Positions 16,997 to 25,422 are shown, numbered from the stretch's first letter. The stretch: DNA of 42,777 nucleotides from Thiotrichaceae bacterium (GCA_026989145.1 JALSJU010000123.1:1-42777); one strand, 5' to 3'. The notes: a model not told the origin generated them from the sequence alone. Numbers and translations are program-made.

Positions 16997-18739
16997 TTGT
17001 CATTCTCAAACTTTAATTTACAAAAAGATTTCATCAGCTCTATTGAAGATGCAGGTTATACAGAACCGACACCGCTACAAGCAGAGCTTATACCGTTGGT
17101 TTCCGAAAAGAAAAACGCCCTTATTTGGACGCAGTCAGCATCCGGTAAAACAGGGGCTTTTTTAATCCCAGCGATGAATTATATCCTCGAAAACCCGAAC
17201 CCTGAAAAACGTGGTGCGCGTGTTTTGATACTGACATCTCGTCGTGATCGCGTTAGCCAAATTAATTATACAATTAAACGCTTAAGTGCTAACCACACCA
17301 TGCGCTTTGGTTTTGTTGTCAGTGGCAGACCTTATCAAACACAAATGCGCTTAATGCGTCGCCCTTTAGATATTATGATCGCCACTCCCGGCCGTTTGAA
17401 TGATTTAATGAATAACGGCAAAGCTGATTTTTCACAATTGGAAATGCTAATTATTGACGACCTAACCAGTATTTATAAAAAGAACTTACAAGGTTTGGTT
17501 GAGAAAATCATTCAACAAGCCGGTTCGTCCTGCTCAACAATAGTCTTTGCGCATGATGATCAACACGTAACCAGCTATGCTAAAGAGCTATTAAATGATG
17601 CCGTAGAGTTGATTTTTGAAAGCGAGCCAAGTGATGAAGATCAAAAGCCTAAACATTCGCACGAGCCTCAACACCCTAATTCACAAGCTACAACGCCTGA
17701 GAATCAAGAAAAAGCTGTAAAGCAGATAAACAAACCAAAAACAGAGCCATTATTACACATCAACATTAAAGACCTAATGCCACAAAAAGTGCATATCGCC
17801 GATGACTACACGCATAAGATTGCCATGATGGATCATTTAATGGATGAATACGCGGGTGAAAAAACACTGATTTACACCGCTACAAATAAAGCAGCAAAAA
17901 CGCTACTAGAAAATTTATCGAATCATGGTCATGCAGCAGAGATGCTGCAAGAGCTTGACCCTAATGAGATCAATGACAGTGATATTCTGATCTACTCTGA
18001 CCAAGACAAAGCACAATTAACTCCAGAACTTATGGCAGAGAGTGATCTCAATATTATCCACTTTGACTTACCTAGAAAAACAGATCAATACTTAAAACGC
18101 TTACAGAACCATAATTCTGTTAAAGAGAAAGAATCGCTCCTCATCGTAGATGGCTATAACTTTAATGAACTTAAGCATCTTGAAAAAACCTATGGTGAAT
18201 CATTAGAGCAGATTACCGTACCAGGATTGGAACCACTAAACCCTTTTGTTAATCAAAACAAACGACGCTCTTCTAACCAAAACCAACAAACAAACCCCAA
18301 TCAACGCTCTAAGCAAAAATCAAACCGTAATAGTAACTCGCGTAATAAAAATAGCGCACGTAGCGCACGCACTAAAAACCCGCGTAACGCTCGAAATAAT
18401 AACAGCCCCAATAAAGATAACCAAAGTAATTCTAAGCAAAAGAACAACAACGGAAAACAACAAACACGCCAACGCAAAGGGCCTTTCGGCAGAACAAACG
18501 GAGGAGGGCGAACTAATAATGCTGGGCGTAATAACGGTGCTACATCTAGCAACAATAGAGGCCGTAAGAAGACCACCGTTGGCGTGAGCAGGCGCGGCAC
18601 ACAAGCACCAAATAATGACAGAGCATGGGAATCAGACTTTGCTGAGCCTCAAGAAAGAAAGGTTGAATCAAAAGCAGTTGTAATTAGTTATAAAAAGCGA
18701 TCGTTCTCGATGGAAAAGCCTGATGGTGATGATTCTTAA
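16997..18739 (+). CDS. DEAD-box-like protein with degenerate catalytic motifs and a basic tail
   Basis: The 580-residue protein begins with TTG at 16997 after a GGGAG ribosome site; this start gives the RhlE-like opening MSFSNFNLQ. The Q motif (GYTEPTPLQ, 20-28) and TPGRL (130-134) are intact. The P-loop is TQSASGKT (45-52), keeping GKT. Motif Ia is altered (SRRDRV), motif II reads IDDLTS in place of DEAD, motif III SAT is absent, and the HRxGRxGR arginine fingers are replaced by YLKRLQNHN. Residues about 415-560 are a low-complexity Asn/Arg/Gln/Lys tail with RGG-like pieces. It probably binds RNA without normal unwinding activity. The true function is unknown. Confidence 0.85.
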   Translation: MSFSNFNLQKDFISSIEDAGYTEPTPLQAELIPLVSEKKNALIWTQSASGKTGAFLIPAMNYILENPNPEKRGARVLILTSRRDRVSQINYTIKRLSANHTMRFGFVVSGRPYQTQMRLMRRPLDIMIATPGRLNDLMNNGKADFSQLEMLIIDDLTSIYKKNLQGLVEKIIQQAGSSCSTIVFAHDDQHVTSYAKELLNDAVELIFESEPSDEDQKPKHSHEPQHPNSQATTPENQEKAVKQINKPKTEPLLHINIKDLMPQKVHIADDYTHKIAMMDHLMDEYAGEKTLIYTATNKAAKTLLENLSNHGHAAEMLQELDPNEINDSDILIYSDQDKAQLTPELMAESDLNIIHFDLPRKTDQYLKRLQNHNSVKEKESLLIVDGYNFNELKHLEKTYGESLEQITVPGLEPLNPFVNQNKRRSSNQNQQTNPNQRSKQKSNRNSNSRNKNSARSARTKNPRNARNNNSPNKDNQSNSKQKNNNGKQQTRQRKGPFGRTNGGGRTNNAGRNNGATSSNNRGRKKTTVGVSRRGTQAPNNDRAWESDFAEPQERKVESKAVVISYKKRSFSMEKPDGDDS

Positions 18740-18754
18740 GAACTCTCTGAAAGC

Positions 18755-18921
18755 CTAGGAGCCTATCCGAGAACTTAGACCGTAGCGAAAATTACAGAAT
18801 TATCATAAGTTGTGATTATCGAAAGAGGCGAATAGCACGGCTATTTAACGATTTTGATAAGCTCAAATTATGATGATTGTGAAATTTGTAGTAGGTTTTT
18901 AGTTCTCGGACAGGCTCCTAG
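18755..18921. mobile_element. 167-bp palindromic MITE-like element
   Basis: Nearly the whole element is an imperfect palindrome. CTAGGAGCCTATCCGAGAAC at the left matches CTAGGAGCCTGTCCGAGAAC at the right (reverse complement), and the similarity continues through AT-rich sequence to the centre (CGAATAG with TTAAATAG). No reading frame is present. The terminal CTAG could be a target duplication of the YTAR type known for some IS5 and IS701 group elements. It lies 15 bp after the degenerate helicase gene. Confidence 0.7.
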
Positions 18922-18951
18922 ATTTTAGTCAAAGAAACACGCAATACTAAA

Positions 18952-18986
18952 CCCCAAAACGGACTACTAAGCAGTCTGTTTTGGGG
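18952..18986 (-). terminator. Bidirectional terminator-like hairpin
   Basis: A 14-bp stem, CCCCAAAACGGACT with AGTCTGTTTTGGGG (one G-T pair), encloses a seven-base loop. It stands between convergent genes, 16 bases after the stop of the peroxiredoxin gene on the minus strand. The T-run is short on both sides. Confidence 0.75.
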
Positions 18987-19001
18987 CTTAAATATATGAC
19001 G

Positions 19002-19736
19002 CTAAGATTTCAACCACTCAGCAAGATCAGTAGAGCCACCAACATGATCACCGTTAATAAATACTTGTGGCACAGAAGATGAGCCCACCATCGCACGCAA
19101 GCTACGATCGGTATAATCTTCGCCCATCATTAATACTTCGTACTCCATACCAGCATCTTCTAGCATCTGCTTCGCCTTCGCACAAAAAGGACAGCCTTTA
19201 CGCGCCATTACCGTTACACTCGCAGGTACCTCCGCATTCGGTGCAATGTAGTGCAGCATGGTGTCGGCATCAGAGACATCAAACGGGTCGCCTTCAACAT
19301 CGGCTTCGATAAACATTTTATCGACAACACCATCTTTAACAAGCATTGAATAACGCCATGAGCGTTTGCCAAAGCCTAAGTCTGACTTATCGACTAGCAT
19401 CCCCATGCCTTCTGAAAACTCGCCATTACCATCTGGCATAAAGGTAATATCATTTGCGCCTTGGTCTGCCTGCCATTCGTTCATAACAAAGGTATCGTTG
19501 ACCGACATGCAAATAATTTCATCCACGCCATTAGCTTTAAATGCGGGTAGTAATTGATTGTAACGTGGCACATGCGCTGATGAACAGGTTGGCGTAAATG
19601 CGCCCGGTAGTGAAAACACGACGACAGTTTTCCCTTTAAATAGTTGATCCGTTGTTACATCAACCCAGTCGTTATCTTGACGAGTATGAAAAGTAACGTT
19701 TGGAATATTTTGACCTTCTTTGTTCTCAAATGACAT
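19002..19736 (-). CDS. Peroxiredoxin 5-glutaredoxin fusion (hybrid Prx5)
   Basis: This cytoplasmic peroxide reductase carries its own glutaredoxin reductant. Residues 1 to about 165 are a Prx5-type domain with [14 protein letters not shown], where C51 is the peroxidatic cysteine. From about residue 170 there is a glutaredoxin domain with GCPFC (C182, C185), a cis-proline (SVPQVF) and the GGSTDL motif. The 244-residue length agrees with hybrid peroxiredoxins such as that of Haemophilus influenzae. It is divergent from oxyR, with a probable OxyR site between, so peroxide induction is expected. The ATG at 19736 follows an AGGAT site. Confidence 0.95.
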   Translation of the reverse strand: MSFENKEGQNIPNVTFHTRQDNDWVDVTTDQLFKGKTVVVFSLPGAFTPTCSSAHVPRYNQLLPAFKANGVDEIICMSVNDTFVMNEWQADQGANDITFMPDGNGEFSEGMGMLVDKSDLGFGKRSWRYSMLVKDGVVDKMFIEADVEGDPFDVSDADTMLHYIAPNAEVPASVTVMARKGCPFCAKAKQMLEDAGMEYEVLMMGEDYTDRSLRAMVGSSSVPQVFINGDHVGGSTDLAEWLKS

Positions 19737-19813
19737 GATTTTATCCTGTTTATGATTGATTATTTCGCTTTGTAAATATGCATTAAATATTAAAATACAA
19801 GAGTCTTAGTAGT

Positions 19814-19850
19814 TACTCTTAAAACTATCGCCATAATAGTTAATGATCGT
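19814..19850. promoter_or_regulatory. Probable OxyR binding site
   Basis: CTAT (19825-19828), exactly seven bases, then ATAG (19836-19839) matches the central half of the E. coli OxyR consensus. The flanks keep the T and A expected about 5-7 bases away on each side. It lies between oxyR and the hybrid peroxiredoxin gene. Confidence 0.65.
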
Positions 19851-19930
19851 GGTTTTGTAAAATATATTGTTTTTATTATTACGTTCTATAAAATAGATCA
19901 AATAAGAACCCCCTGAATAGGAAAAAATCT

Positions 19931-20815
19931 ATGCAACTTCCCACCATTAAGCAGTTACGCTATTTTGTTGCACTAGAAAAACACAAACATTTTGGCAATG
20001 CAGCTAAAGCTTGTTTTGTTTCCCAATCTGCATTTAGTGTGGCGATTAAGGAGTTAGAGTCACAACTCGGCGCTCAGCTAGTAGACCGCACCAACAAAAG
20101 TGTTACGATTACTCGCACAGGAAGAGAAATTGCCTCTCACGCACGCCTTTGCTTGCGTGATATTGAACACTTAACTGAGCTTGCCCGTAGTAATCAATCC
20201 CCATTAACCGGCCGTTTAAATCTTGGCATTATTCCCACTATTGCGCCCTTTATGCTCCCCGAGTTATTACCCAGCATTCGCCAAGACTACCCTGATCTAA
20301 AGCTCTACTTACGAGAGGACACCACGCGTGCATTACATCGATTATTGCTCGAAGGCGAGCTTGATATAATTTTAATCGCACTTCCCTACAAATTAAGCAA
20401 TGTAGAAATCAAGCCTTTATTTAAAGATCAGTTTTTTCTTGCTTGTCACGAAAACAGTCAACTGATAAACCCTAAAGATTACAGCTTAGAAAATTTACCC
20501 AAAGAAAGTGTTATTTTATTAGAAGATGGACATTGTTTACGCGGCCATGCCCTCTCTGCATGTAAAATAAGAAACCAAGATACAGTCAGTCGTTTTGCTG
20601 CAAGTAGTTTATTGACCCTAGTAAATATGGTTGATTCAGATATTGGCATTACCTACCTCACTCAAATGGCGCAAAACTCCTCGTTATTAATAAATACCAA
20701 TATAAAAACCTACCCTTTGGATAAAAATAGCTTCCGTGAAATTGGTCTTGCGTGGCGTAAAGGAAGCGCACGTGAAGAAGAGTTTATGATGTTAGCTGAA
20801 CTACTCAAACAATAA
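19931..20815 (+). CDS. oxyR: LysR-type hydrogen peroxide sensor OxyR
   Basis: This is a LysR-family regulator of 294 residues. The N-terminal winged helix (QLRYFVALEKHKHFGNAAKACFVSQ) is followed by a periplasmic-binding-like sensor domain. The redox pair is present: C202 and C211 in EDGHCLRGHALSAC, spaced nine residues apart like E. coli C199 and C208. This supports OxyR rather than another LysR protein. It is transcribed away from the hybrid peroxiredoxin gene, its likely target. An inverted repeat follows the stop and may terminate transcription. Confidence 0.94.
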   Translation: MQLPTIKQLRYFVALEKHKHFGNAAKACFVSQSAFSVAIKELESQLGAQLVDRTNKSVTITRTGREIASHARLCLRDIEHLTELARSNQSPLTGRLNLGIIPTIAPFMLPELLPSIRQDYPDLKLYLREDTTRALHRLLLEGELDIILIALPYKLSNVEIKPLFKDQFFLACHENSQLINPKDYSLENLPKESVILLEDGHCLRGHALSACKIRNQDTVSRFAASSLLTLVNMVDSDIGITYLTQMAQNSSLLINTNIKTYPLDKNSFREIGLAWRKGSAREEEFMMLAELLKQ

Positions 20816-20832
20816 ATACTAACGAAAGGTCT

Positions 20833-20890
20833 TTAAGGAAATCCTGATTAAGTCGATTAAAATAATTGGGCTTGATCAGGGTTTCCTTAA
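20833..20890. repeat. 58-bp inverted repeat, short relative of the 37.4-kb element
   Basis: TTAAGGAAATCCTGATTAAG at the left pairs with TTAAGGAAACCCTGATCAAG (reverse complement) at the right. The left arm and its AAGGTCT flank closely match the terminal repeat of the element at 37415-37587. It has no coding capacity. It lies 17 bp after oxyR and could serve as a terminator. Confidence 0.65.
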
Positions 20891-20956
20891 GCTTGTATTC
20901 AGTATTTTTAGACTATTATCATCACAATAATAATTAAAATAACTAAAGGTTACTGT

Positions 20957-21676
20957 ATGTCTTCTGGCGATATGCCAACAATTCAGCCCGCGCTATCGTT
21001 AATTTTTCCTTCACTAGAATCAGTTTCTGAGTGCAAAGAAGATTTAAACCCACACGCTGCATGGCATTTTTTCTCTCATTCCGTGAGCAGAAACCCTACA
21101 GATTTAAAAATGCATACACATAGAATATTTTTTGCGATTAAACATCAAGATGCAGAATATCTGCCTGGAGCCTTGCATGATTTATTTTATATTCTCAAAG
21201 ATTTAGGTCAAAACTTACGACTTCGTTTGTTAAAAGCTTCAGCACCTTATCTAAATGAAGAGGATAAAAGATATTATGCAAAATGGCTGAAAACCGGCGA
21301 ACAAAGCGGCATGGACTATAAGTGGGTAAATGGTTCGGTATTATCACAAGGGCTTTTTGATAGCGACAAACCTCTAATTAGTAAACATTCAGATAAAGGT
21401 TCCGTTAGCTTATCACCCTTAGAGGAAGCACGAGCATGCATGGAGTATGGTCAACTAGAAGTGGCAAAACAAATATTAATGAGCGCATTAGAAATAGAGC
21501 CTGAAAATATGCAACTAAAAGAAGAGCTTGCGCTTGTAACCAGTTATACCGATGAACCACAAAAGAACACACATTTAAAAACTGATAAATTAAAAAATAC
21601 CGGACTTTTTGAACGAATTCAAAATATAAAAACAAATCTATTTATTAAAAAAGATACTAGGCAAATTGACTCATGA
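20957..21676 (+). CDS. TPR/FimV-like protein, first gene of the GTPase-roadblock cluster
   Basis: I do not recognise the whole protein (239 residues). The first 130 residues are predicted helical and soluble, with a conserved-looking aromatic stretch (HAAWHFFSHSVSRNP). Residues about 155-195 (LEEARACMEYGQLEVAKQIL, then ALEIEPENMQLKEELALV) are a tetratricopeptide-like unit resembling the FimV C-terminal repeat. No signal peptide or membrane helix is visible. Its stop overlaps the start of the next gene (ATGA), so the two are translationally coupled. It probably acts as an adaptor for the system encoded downstream, which is inference from context. Confidence 0.75.
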   Translation: MSSGDMPTIQPALSLIFPSLESVSECKEDLNPHAAWHFFSHSVSRNPTDLKMHTHRIFFAIKHQDAEYLPGALHDLFYILKDLGQNLRLRLLKASAPYLNEEDKRYYAKWLKTGEQSGMDYKWVNGSVLSQGLFDSDKPLISKHSDKGSVSLSPLEEARACMEYGQLEVAKQILMSALEIEPENMQLKEELALVTSYTDEPQKNTHLKTDKLKNTGLFERIQNIKTNLFIKKDTRQIDS

Positions 21677-23730
21677 TAAACACTCATAATAATACATCAC
21701 CTATTGATATAGGGATCCTAGAAGTTAGCTCACAAAATAGAGCGGTTTTATCATTTTTTATAGACAGCGTTGGAGCAGACTTTTTTAAAGAGGTTGATAT
21801 TGATCAGGCTTCAGCCTTTATCATCGACTTTGACTTTCCAGGCGCAAAAGAAAGCTGGCAGGAGCTTCAAGCAACAAATAAACCTGCAATAATTTTATCG
21901 ATTAAAGAAGTTGATATGCCGGGAAGCATCTGGGTTCAAAAACCTCTAACAGCAAAAACACTTACTAGCGCAGGTCAAAAATTAAAAGCTCTTATAAGTA
22001 ACAATGCAATTAACCAACCTGTAGAGGAGGCTATTGCCTTAGAAACGCTCTCGGCCCCTCAACCTCTTGACTCTTTAGATATTGAAAAGATTGGTGAGCC
22101 AGCAAGAACAGCATTAGAAACACCCTCCGACTTATTACCTACGTTAGAAAATGAACTTACTGATACTGACGGAACCAATACCAGTAATAAAATTACCGCT
22201 ACGGATGACCTTGATAGCTTATTGTATGATTTACATACTGAACCCCAGTCTAAGGATGAATTCGCAATTGACGCAAACGCTAATGACCGTAATGAGATAT
22301 TAGCTGCTTCTAGCTTTATGCCCGAATTAATTACAGAAAGTGTACCTACTATACAAGCTGAAACGACAAGAAGCGTAACGAAATTAACAACACCCTCAAC
22401 CGACCTTGCCGATACACTCACACTAGAAAAACGCGAAGAATCTACCCCTTTAATGACAGATGTCGCTGACCCTGAAGTTAGTGAACTTGACAGCTTACTA
22501 AGTGATTTAAAGTCAGAGCATCAGACAGATAATGAAATTCCTAATATTGAAATTGATACTATAAAGTCACCTGTAAGCAATGAAGAACTATCAACGCCAC
22601 CACATAACAATAGCGTTGAACAACCTGAAATAACAATTGAAAATCACAAGAATCAAAATGAACTAAGTCAAGCCAAAGAGAAAATAGAGTCCGAGCTATA
22701 TACTGAACCACATGTTGTTGAATCATTTCCTCAAGACACCCAAGCTAACGAGCAAACTACAGCAATTGATGATACCAATATCACTAATGACTTTGATAGC
22801 AATATACCTAGTACCACTGATTTGGAAACTGAGGTCATTGAAGAAACCGTTGAGTCATACGCCGAAGCCACTGACGTCGACTTAGAGGCTATGCTTGATG
22901 AACTCCAGCAAGAAATGGGGAATACGGCAGGGGGTACACCAAATATTAACTCAGAAAGCACTGATGGCAGCACTCAAAAAACCTATCAAGGCACCCAAGC
23001 CCAAGAGCGCTGGGCGTTATTATGTGGCGACAAAAAATTGGTTCGGAGTGCATCCGATATTAAAAAATCTGCATTTACCCTAGAAGAACACTTTTTATCA
23101 AGCCTGCTCAATACACTTAAAGAAGGTAAAGAGACAAAACAAATAAAGCGTATAAAATACGATGACCTACTGATATTCATAGACTATGAAACAGACACGG
23201 TTTACTCTGACCTATCCATTCACTCTGATGAATATGCCCAAATTTGTTTCGAGCCAATAAAGGCTGAATCCATCAAAATTCATGCACTAGATAATAGTGA
23301 AGTTAGAATGCTTCAAAAAACAATTATCAATGAGCCTCATAACGTTTACTCAACTGAAGCATTTATTTGGACCACTAGTTTACTTACATCACGTGGGCGC
23401 TTAGTTAAAAACACAAGTACGAGTAAAGCAATAGGGCTAAAGTCTTGGCCGAACCTTACTCGAGTGGAAAGTTTTCCCCATATGATGAATATCGCTGCGG
23501 TATTCAGTAAAAATCCAGGGAACCTAATGGATGTATCGAAATGGTTAAATATTCCTCAATGCTACGTTTTTGCATTTTATAATGCTGCATTTTTTCTGAA
23601 TATGATCGATCTCGATTCAAACGTAGGTAGTAAAAATAAAAGTAGAAGACTACCGTTTAACTTTGGATCAAAAAAGAAATCTGAAAATAGCGGTATGTTC
23701 TCTCGCTTGCTTAATAAAATCAAAGGTTAA
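21673..23730 (+). CDS. Receiver-like protein with long acidic linker and C-terminal domain
   Basis: The 685-residue protein has three parts. Residues about 9-115 look like a response-regulator receiver fold, with an acidic FIIDFDFPG strand and a KP (VQKPL), but lack the usual acidic pair after the first strand. Residues about 115-430 are Glu/Asp/Thr/Ser-rich and disordered, with three short motifs, LDSLLYDL (180-187), LDSLLSDL (272-279) and LEAMLDEL (404-411). Residues about 435-660 form a globular domain including RWALLCGDKKL and a helical SWPNLTRVESFPHMMNIAAV region. The tail is basic. It overlaps the previous gene by four bases and ends seven bases before the GTPase. Function is unknown. 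Confidence 0.8.
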   Translation: MINTHNNTSPIDIGILEVSSQNRAVLSFFIDSVGADFFKEVDIDQASAFIIDFDFPGAKESWQELQATNKPAIILSIKEVDMPGSIWVQKPLTAKTLTSAGQKLKALISNNAINQPVEEAIALETLSAPQPLDSLDIEKIGEPARTALETPSDLLPTLENELTDTDGTNTSNKITATDDLDSLLYDLHTEPQSKDEFAIDANANDRNEILAASSFMPELITESVPTIQAETTRSVTKLTTPSTDLADTLTLEKREESTPLMTDVADPEVSELDSLLSDLKSEHQTDNEIPNIEIDTIKSPVSNEELSTPPHNNSVEQPEITIENHKNQNELSQAKEKIESELYTEPHVVESFPQDTQANEQTTAIDDTNITNDFDSNIPSTTDLETEVIEETVESYAEATDVDLEAMLDELQQEMGNTAGGTPNINSESTDGSTQKTYQGTQAQERWALLCGDKKLVRSASDIKKSAFTLEEHFLSSLLNTLKEGKETKQIKRIKYDDLLIFIDYETDTVYSDLSIHSDEYAQICFEPIKAESIKIHALDNSEVRMLQKTIINEPHNVYSTEAFIWTTSLLTSRGRLVKNTSTSKAIGLKSWPNLTRVESFPHMMNIAAVFSKNPGNLMDVSKWLNIPQCYVFAFYNAAFFLNMIDLDSNVGSKNKSRRLPFNFGSKKKSENSGMFSRLLNKIKG

Positions 23731-23737
23731 CCGAACA

Positions 23738-24283
23738 ATGTCACTTGTTAATAAAAAAATCATATTCACTGGGCCAGTCGGAGCAGGTAAAACAACTGCA
23801 ATAGAAGTCATGAGTGATGTTCCCATCATTTCTACCAACGAAGAAGCCACTGATATGACCAAAGAGCGTAAACCACAAACAACAGTTGCGATGGACTATG
23901 GGCGTATTAATATCGGTAAAAATGAAAAAATTCACCTTTATGGTACACCTGGGCAAGAACGTTTTAGCTTTATGTGGGATATTCTTACAGAAGGAGCTTT
24001 AGGTCTTATTTTATTATTGGATAACTCTAGGGAGAACCCAAAACAAGATCTTAAGTTTTATACGCAGTCTTTTCAGAGTTTTATTGATAAAGGTGAGTTG
24101 GTCATAGGTGTAACTCGACTCGATGAAATAAAGTCACCCAGCCTTAATGATTACCGTAACTGGGCTAATGAACTTAATTTAAATGCACCTATTTTTACTG
24201 TAGATGCGAGGCAACGATCTGATATTTCATCACTTCTTCAAGCCCTACTTTATTCTATTGACCCTGGGGTGGCAGCAGCATAA
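23738..24283 (+). CDS. Small Ras-like GTPase (COG2229 / CvnD-MglA type)
   Basis: This is a 181-residue single-domain GTPase. The P-loop GPVGAGKT spans residues 12-19. TTVAMDYGRI lies at the switch I position. G3 reads YGTPGQERF (68-76), with Gly in place of the eukaryotic Asp, as in bacterial MglA-like and COG2229 GTPases. G4 is degenerate, GVTRLDE. The start at 23738 gives the normal N-terminus; the upstream in-frame extension overlaps the previous gene. It is sandwiched between the receiver-like protein and two roadblock proteins, which in known systems act as GTPase regulators. The next gene starts one base inside its stop. Confidence 0.92.
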   Translation: MSLVNKKIIFTGPVGAGKTTAIEVMSDVPIISTNEEATDMTKERKPQTTVAMDYGRINIGKNEKIHLYGTPGQERFSFMWDILTEGALGLILLLDNSRENPKQDLKFYTQSFQSFIDKGELVIGVTRLDEIKSPSLNDYRNWANELNLNAPIFTVDARQRSDISSLLQALLYSIDPGVAAA

Positions 24284-24915
24284 TGGACACATTCACACTC
24301 AATGATGGACTTTTCATTAACGTAACACCGCGTGGTGTTTACTACGCCATACAAAGTAATCATCAGGATAAATCAAGAGATCTATTACAGAAGTTATTGC
24401 AGTATGAAGAAACGCCTTCGTTAACAGCAGAAACACTTAACGAAATATCATCAGCGAATGCCGATGACACAATGAACCTACTGCATAATATGCAAAAAAC
24501 AAAATTAATTTCTGGTCACACCCAGCCTGAGACCATCAAACAAGGAGCTTTAGAAGATTTATTGCCTGATTTACTAAAAAACCTTTCAGAGTCAGGCAAA
24601 GTATTACTCGCGGAAAAAAGTGGCTTATATCTTGGAGCTTCAGGTTTTCCACATGAAGCCGCAGAAGAGTTAGCGGCTATTAGTGCAAGCCTTTCGGAAG
24701 TTTATCAACGCCATAAAGGTCTACTCCAAGGAAATTTAGGCTTTAGCCAACATGCTTGGGGATTAATTGACGCAGCAGGAAATAGTGAGGTCGGCTTTTG
24801 GCCTTTATATGTGGGCGACAATCAATTCACCTTAGTAATTGAGGGCTTACCACAACTAAATAGTCCGTCGTTTAAACATTTAATCTGGGTATTAATCAAA
24901 AGATATGGCGAATAA
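24283..24915 (+). CDS. Divergent roadblock/LC7-like protein
   Basis: This is a 210-residue protein. Residues about 1-90 form a small, mostly helical N-terminal domain I do not recognise. From about residue 90 the pattern LPDLLKNLSESGKVLLAEKS, then GLYLGASGFPHEAAEELAAI, followed by beta-rich sequence and a C-terminal helix resembles a diverged roadblock/LC7 fold. Its start codon overlaps the GTPase stop by one base, so the pair is coupled. It may bind the GTPase as an alternative or second regulator beside the canonical roadblock gene that follows. The assignment is based on pattern only. Confidence 0.75.
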   Translation: MDTFTLNDGLFINVTPRGVYYAIQSNHQDKSRDLLQKLLQYEETPSLTAETLNEISSANADDTMNLLHNMQKTKLISGHTQPETIKQGALEDLLPDLLKNLSESGKVLLAEKSGLYLGASGFPHEAAEELAAISASLSEVYQRHKGLLQGNLGFSQHAWGLIDAAGNSEVGFWPLYVGDNQFTLVIEGLPQLNSPSFKHLIWVLIKRYGE

Positions 24916-25028
24916 ACAAGCCTTTCATCGGCTTATTCTAACCAATAAACTGAGACTCATTTATAATCATCAAAGTAGCAAAAAGTTACTTAATAACAAG
25001 AAAAACACTAATTAAAAGGGGAACCTAA

Positions 25029-25391
25029 ATGCGTTCTGAAATGATTAACTCAATATTAAGCGATCTTAACGGATCAAGTGCCGATATTGAAGCTTCGGCC
25101 GTTCTATCAACAGACGGCCTAATGATGGACTCTCTATTGCCAGCAGGCATGGATGAAGACCGTGTTGGTGCAATGAGTGCAGCGATGCTTTCACTTGGTG
25201 ACCGTACCTCTGTGGAATTAGAAAGGGGTAAGTTAGAGCAAGTACTCATCAAAGGCGACAAAGGATTTATCCTAATGACCTATGCTGGCACTGATGCCGT
25301 AGTAACGGTGCTAACAAAACCTGAAGCACGTCTAGGGCTTATTTTTCTTGATGTAAAACGCGCTGCTGACGGTATTGCAAAAATACTTTAA
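25029..25391 (+). CDS. Roadblock/LC7 domain protein (MglB/CvnB-like)
   Basis: This is a 120-residue single roadblock/LC7 domain of the COG2018 type. It has an alternating helix and strand pattern with ASAVLSTDGLMMDSLLP, ALS-type dimer helix (MSAAMLSLGDRTSVELERG) and VLIKGDKGFILMTYAG. In MglB such homodimers are the GAP for the MglA GTPase, and in Streptomyces conservons the equivalent is CvnB. It has its own strong AAAGGGGA ribosome site and is 113 bp from the previous gene. A weak AAGCC/GGCTT hairpin lies in that gap, so it may be expressed more strongly than the rest. Confidence 0.92.
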   Translation: MRSEMINSILSDLNGSSADIEASAVLSTDGLMMDSLLPAGMDEDRVGAMSAAMLSLGDRTSVELERGKLEQVLIKGDKGFILMTYAGTDAVVTVLTKPEARLGLIFLDVKRAADGIAKIL

Positions 25392-25422
25392 TAAATAGCA
25401 GCAGTCATTAATACAAACGGCA

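Noticed and set aside
18246-18604. Overlapping open frames on both strands in the helicase tail
   Set aside because: They arise from the low-complexity AAC/CGT-rich tail coding sequence; none has its own start signal.
19884-19900. A second CTAT...ATAG pair near the oxyR start
   Set aside because: The spacer is three bases instead of seven, so it does not fit the OxyR pattern.
23663-23737. N-terminal extension of the GTPase by 25 residues
   Set aside because: It lies inside the preceding gene and the conserved N-terminus starts at the ATG at 23738, just before the P-loop.
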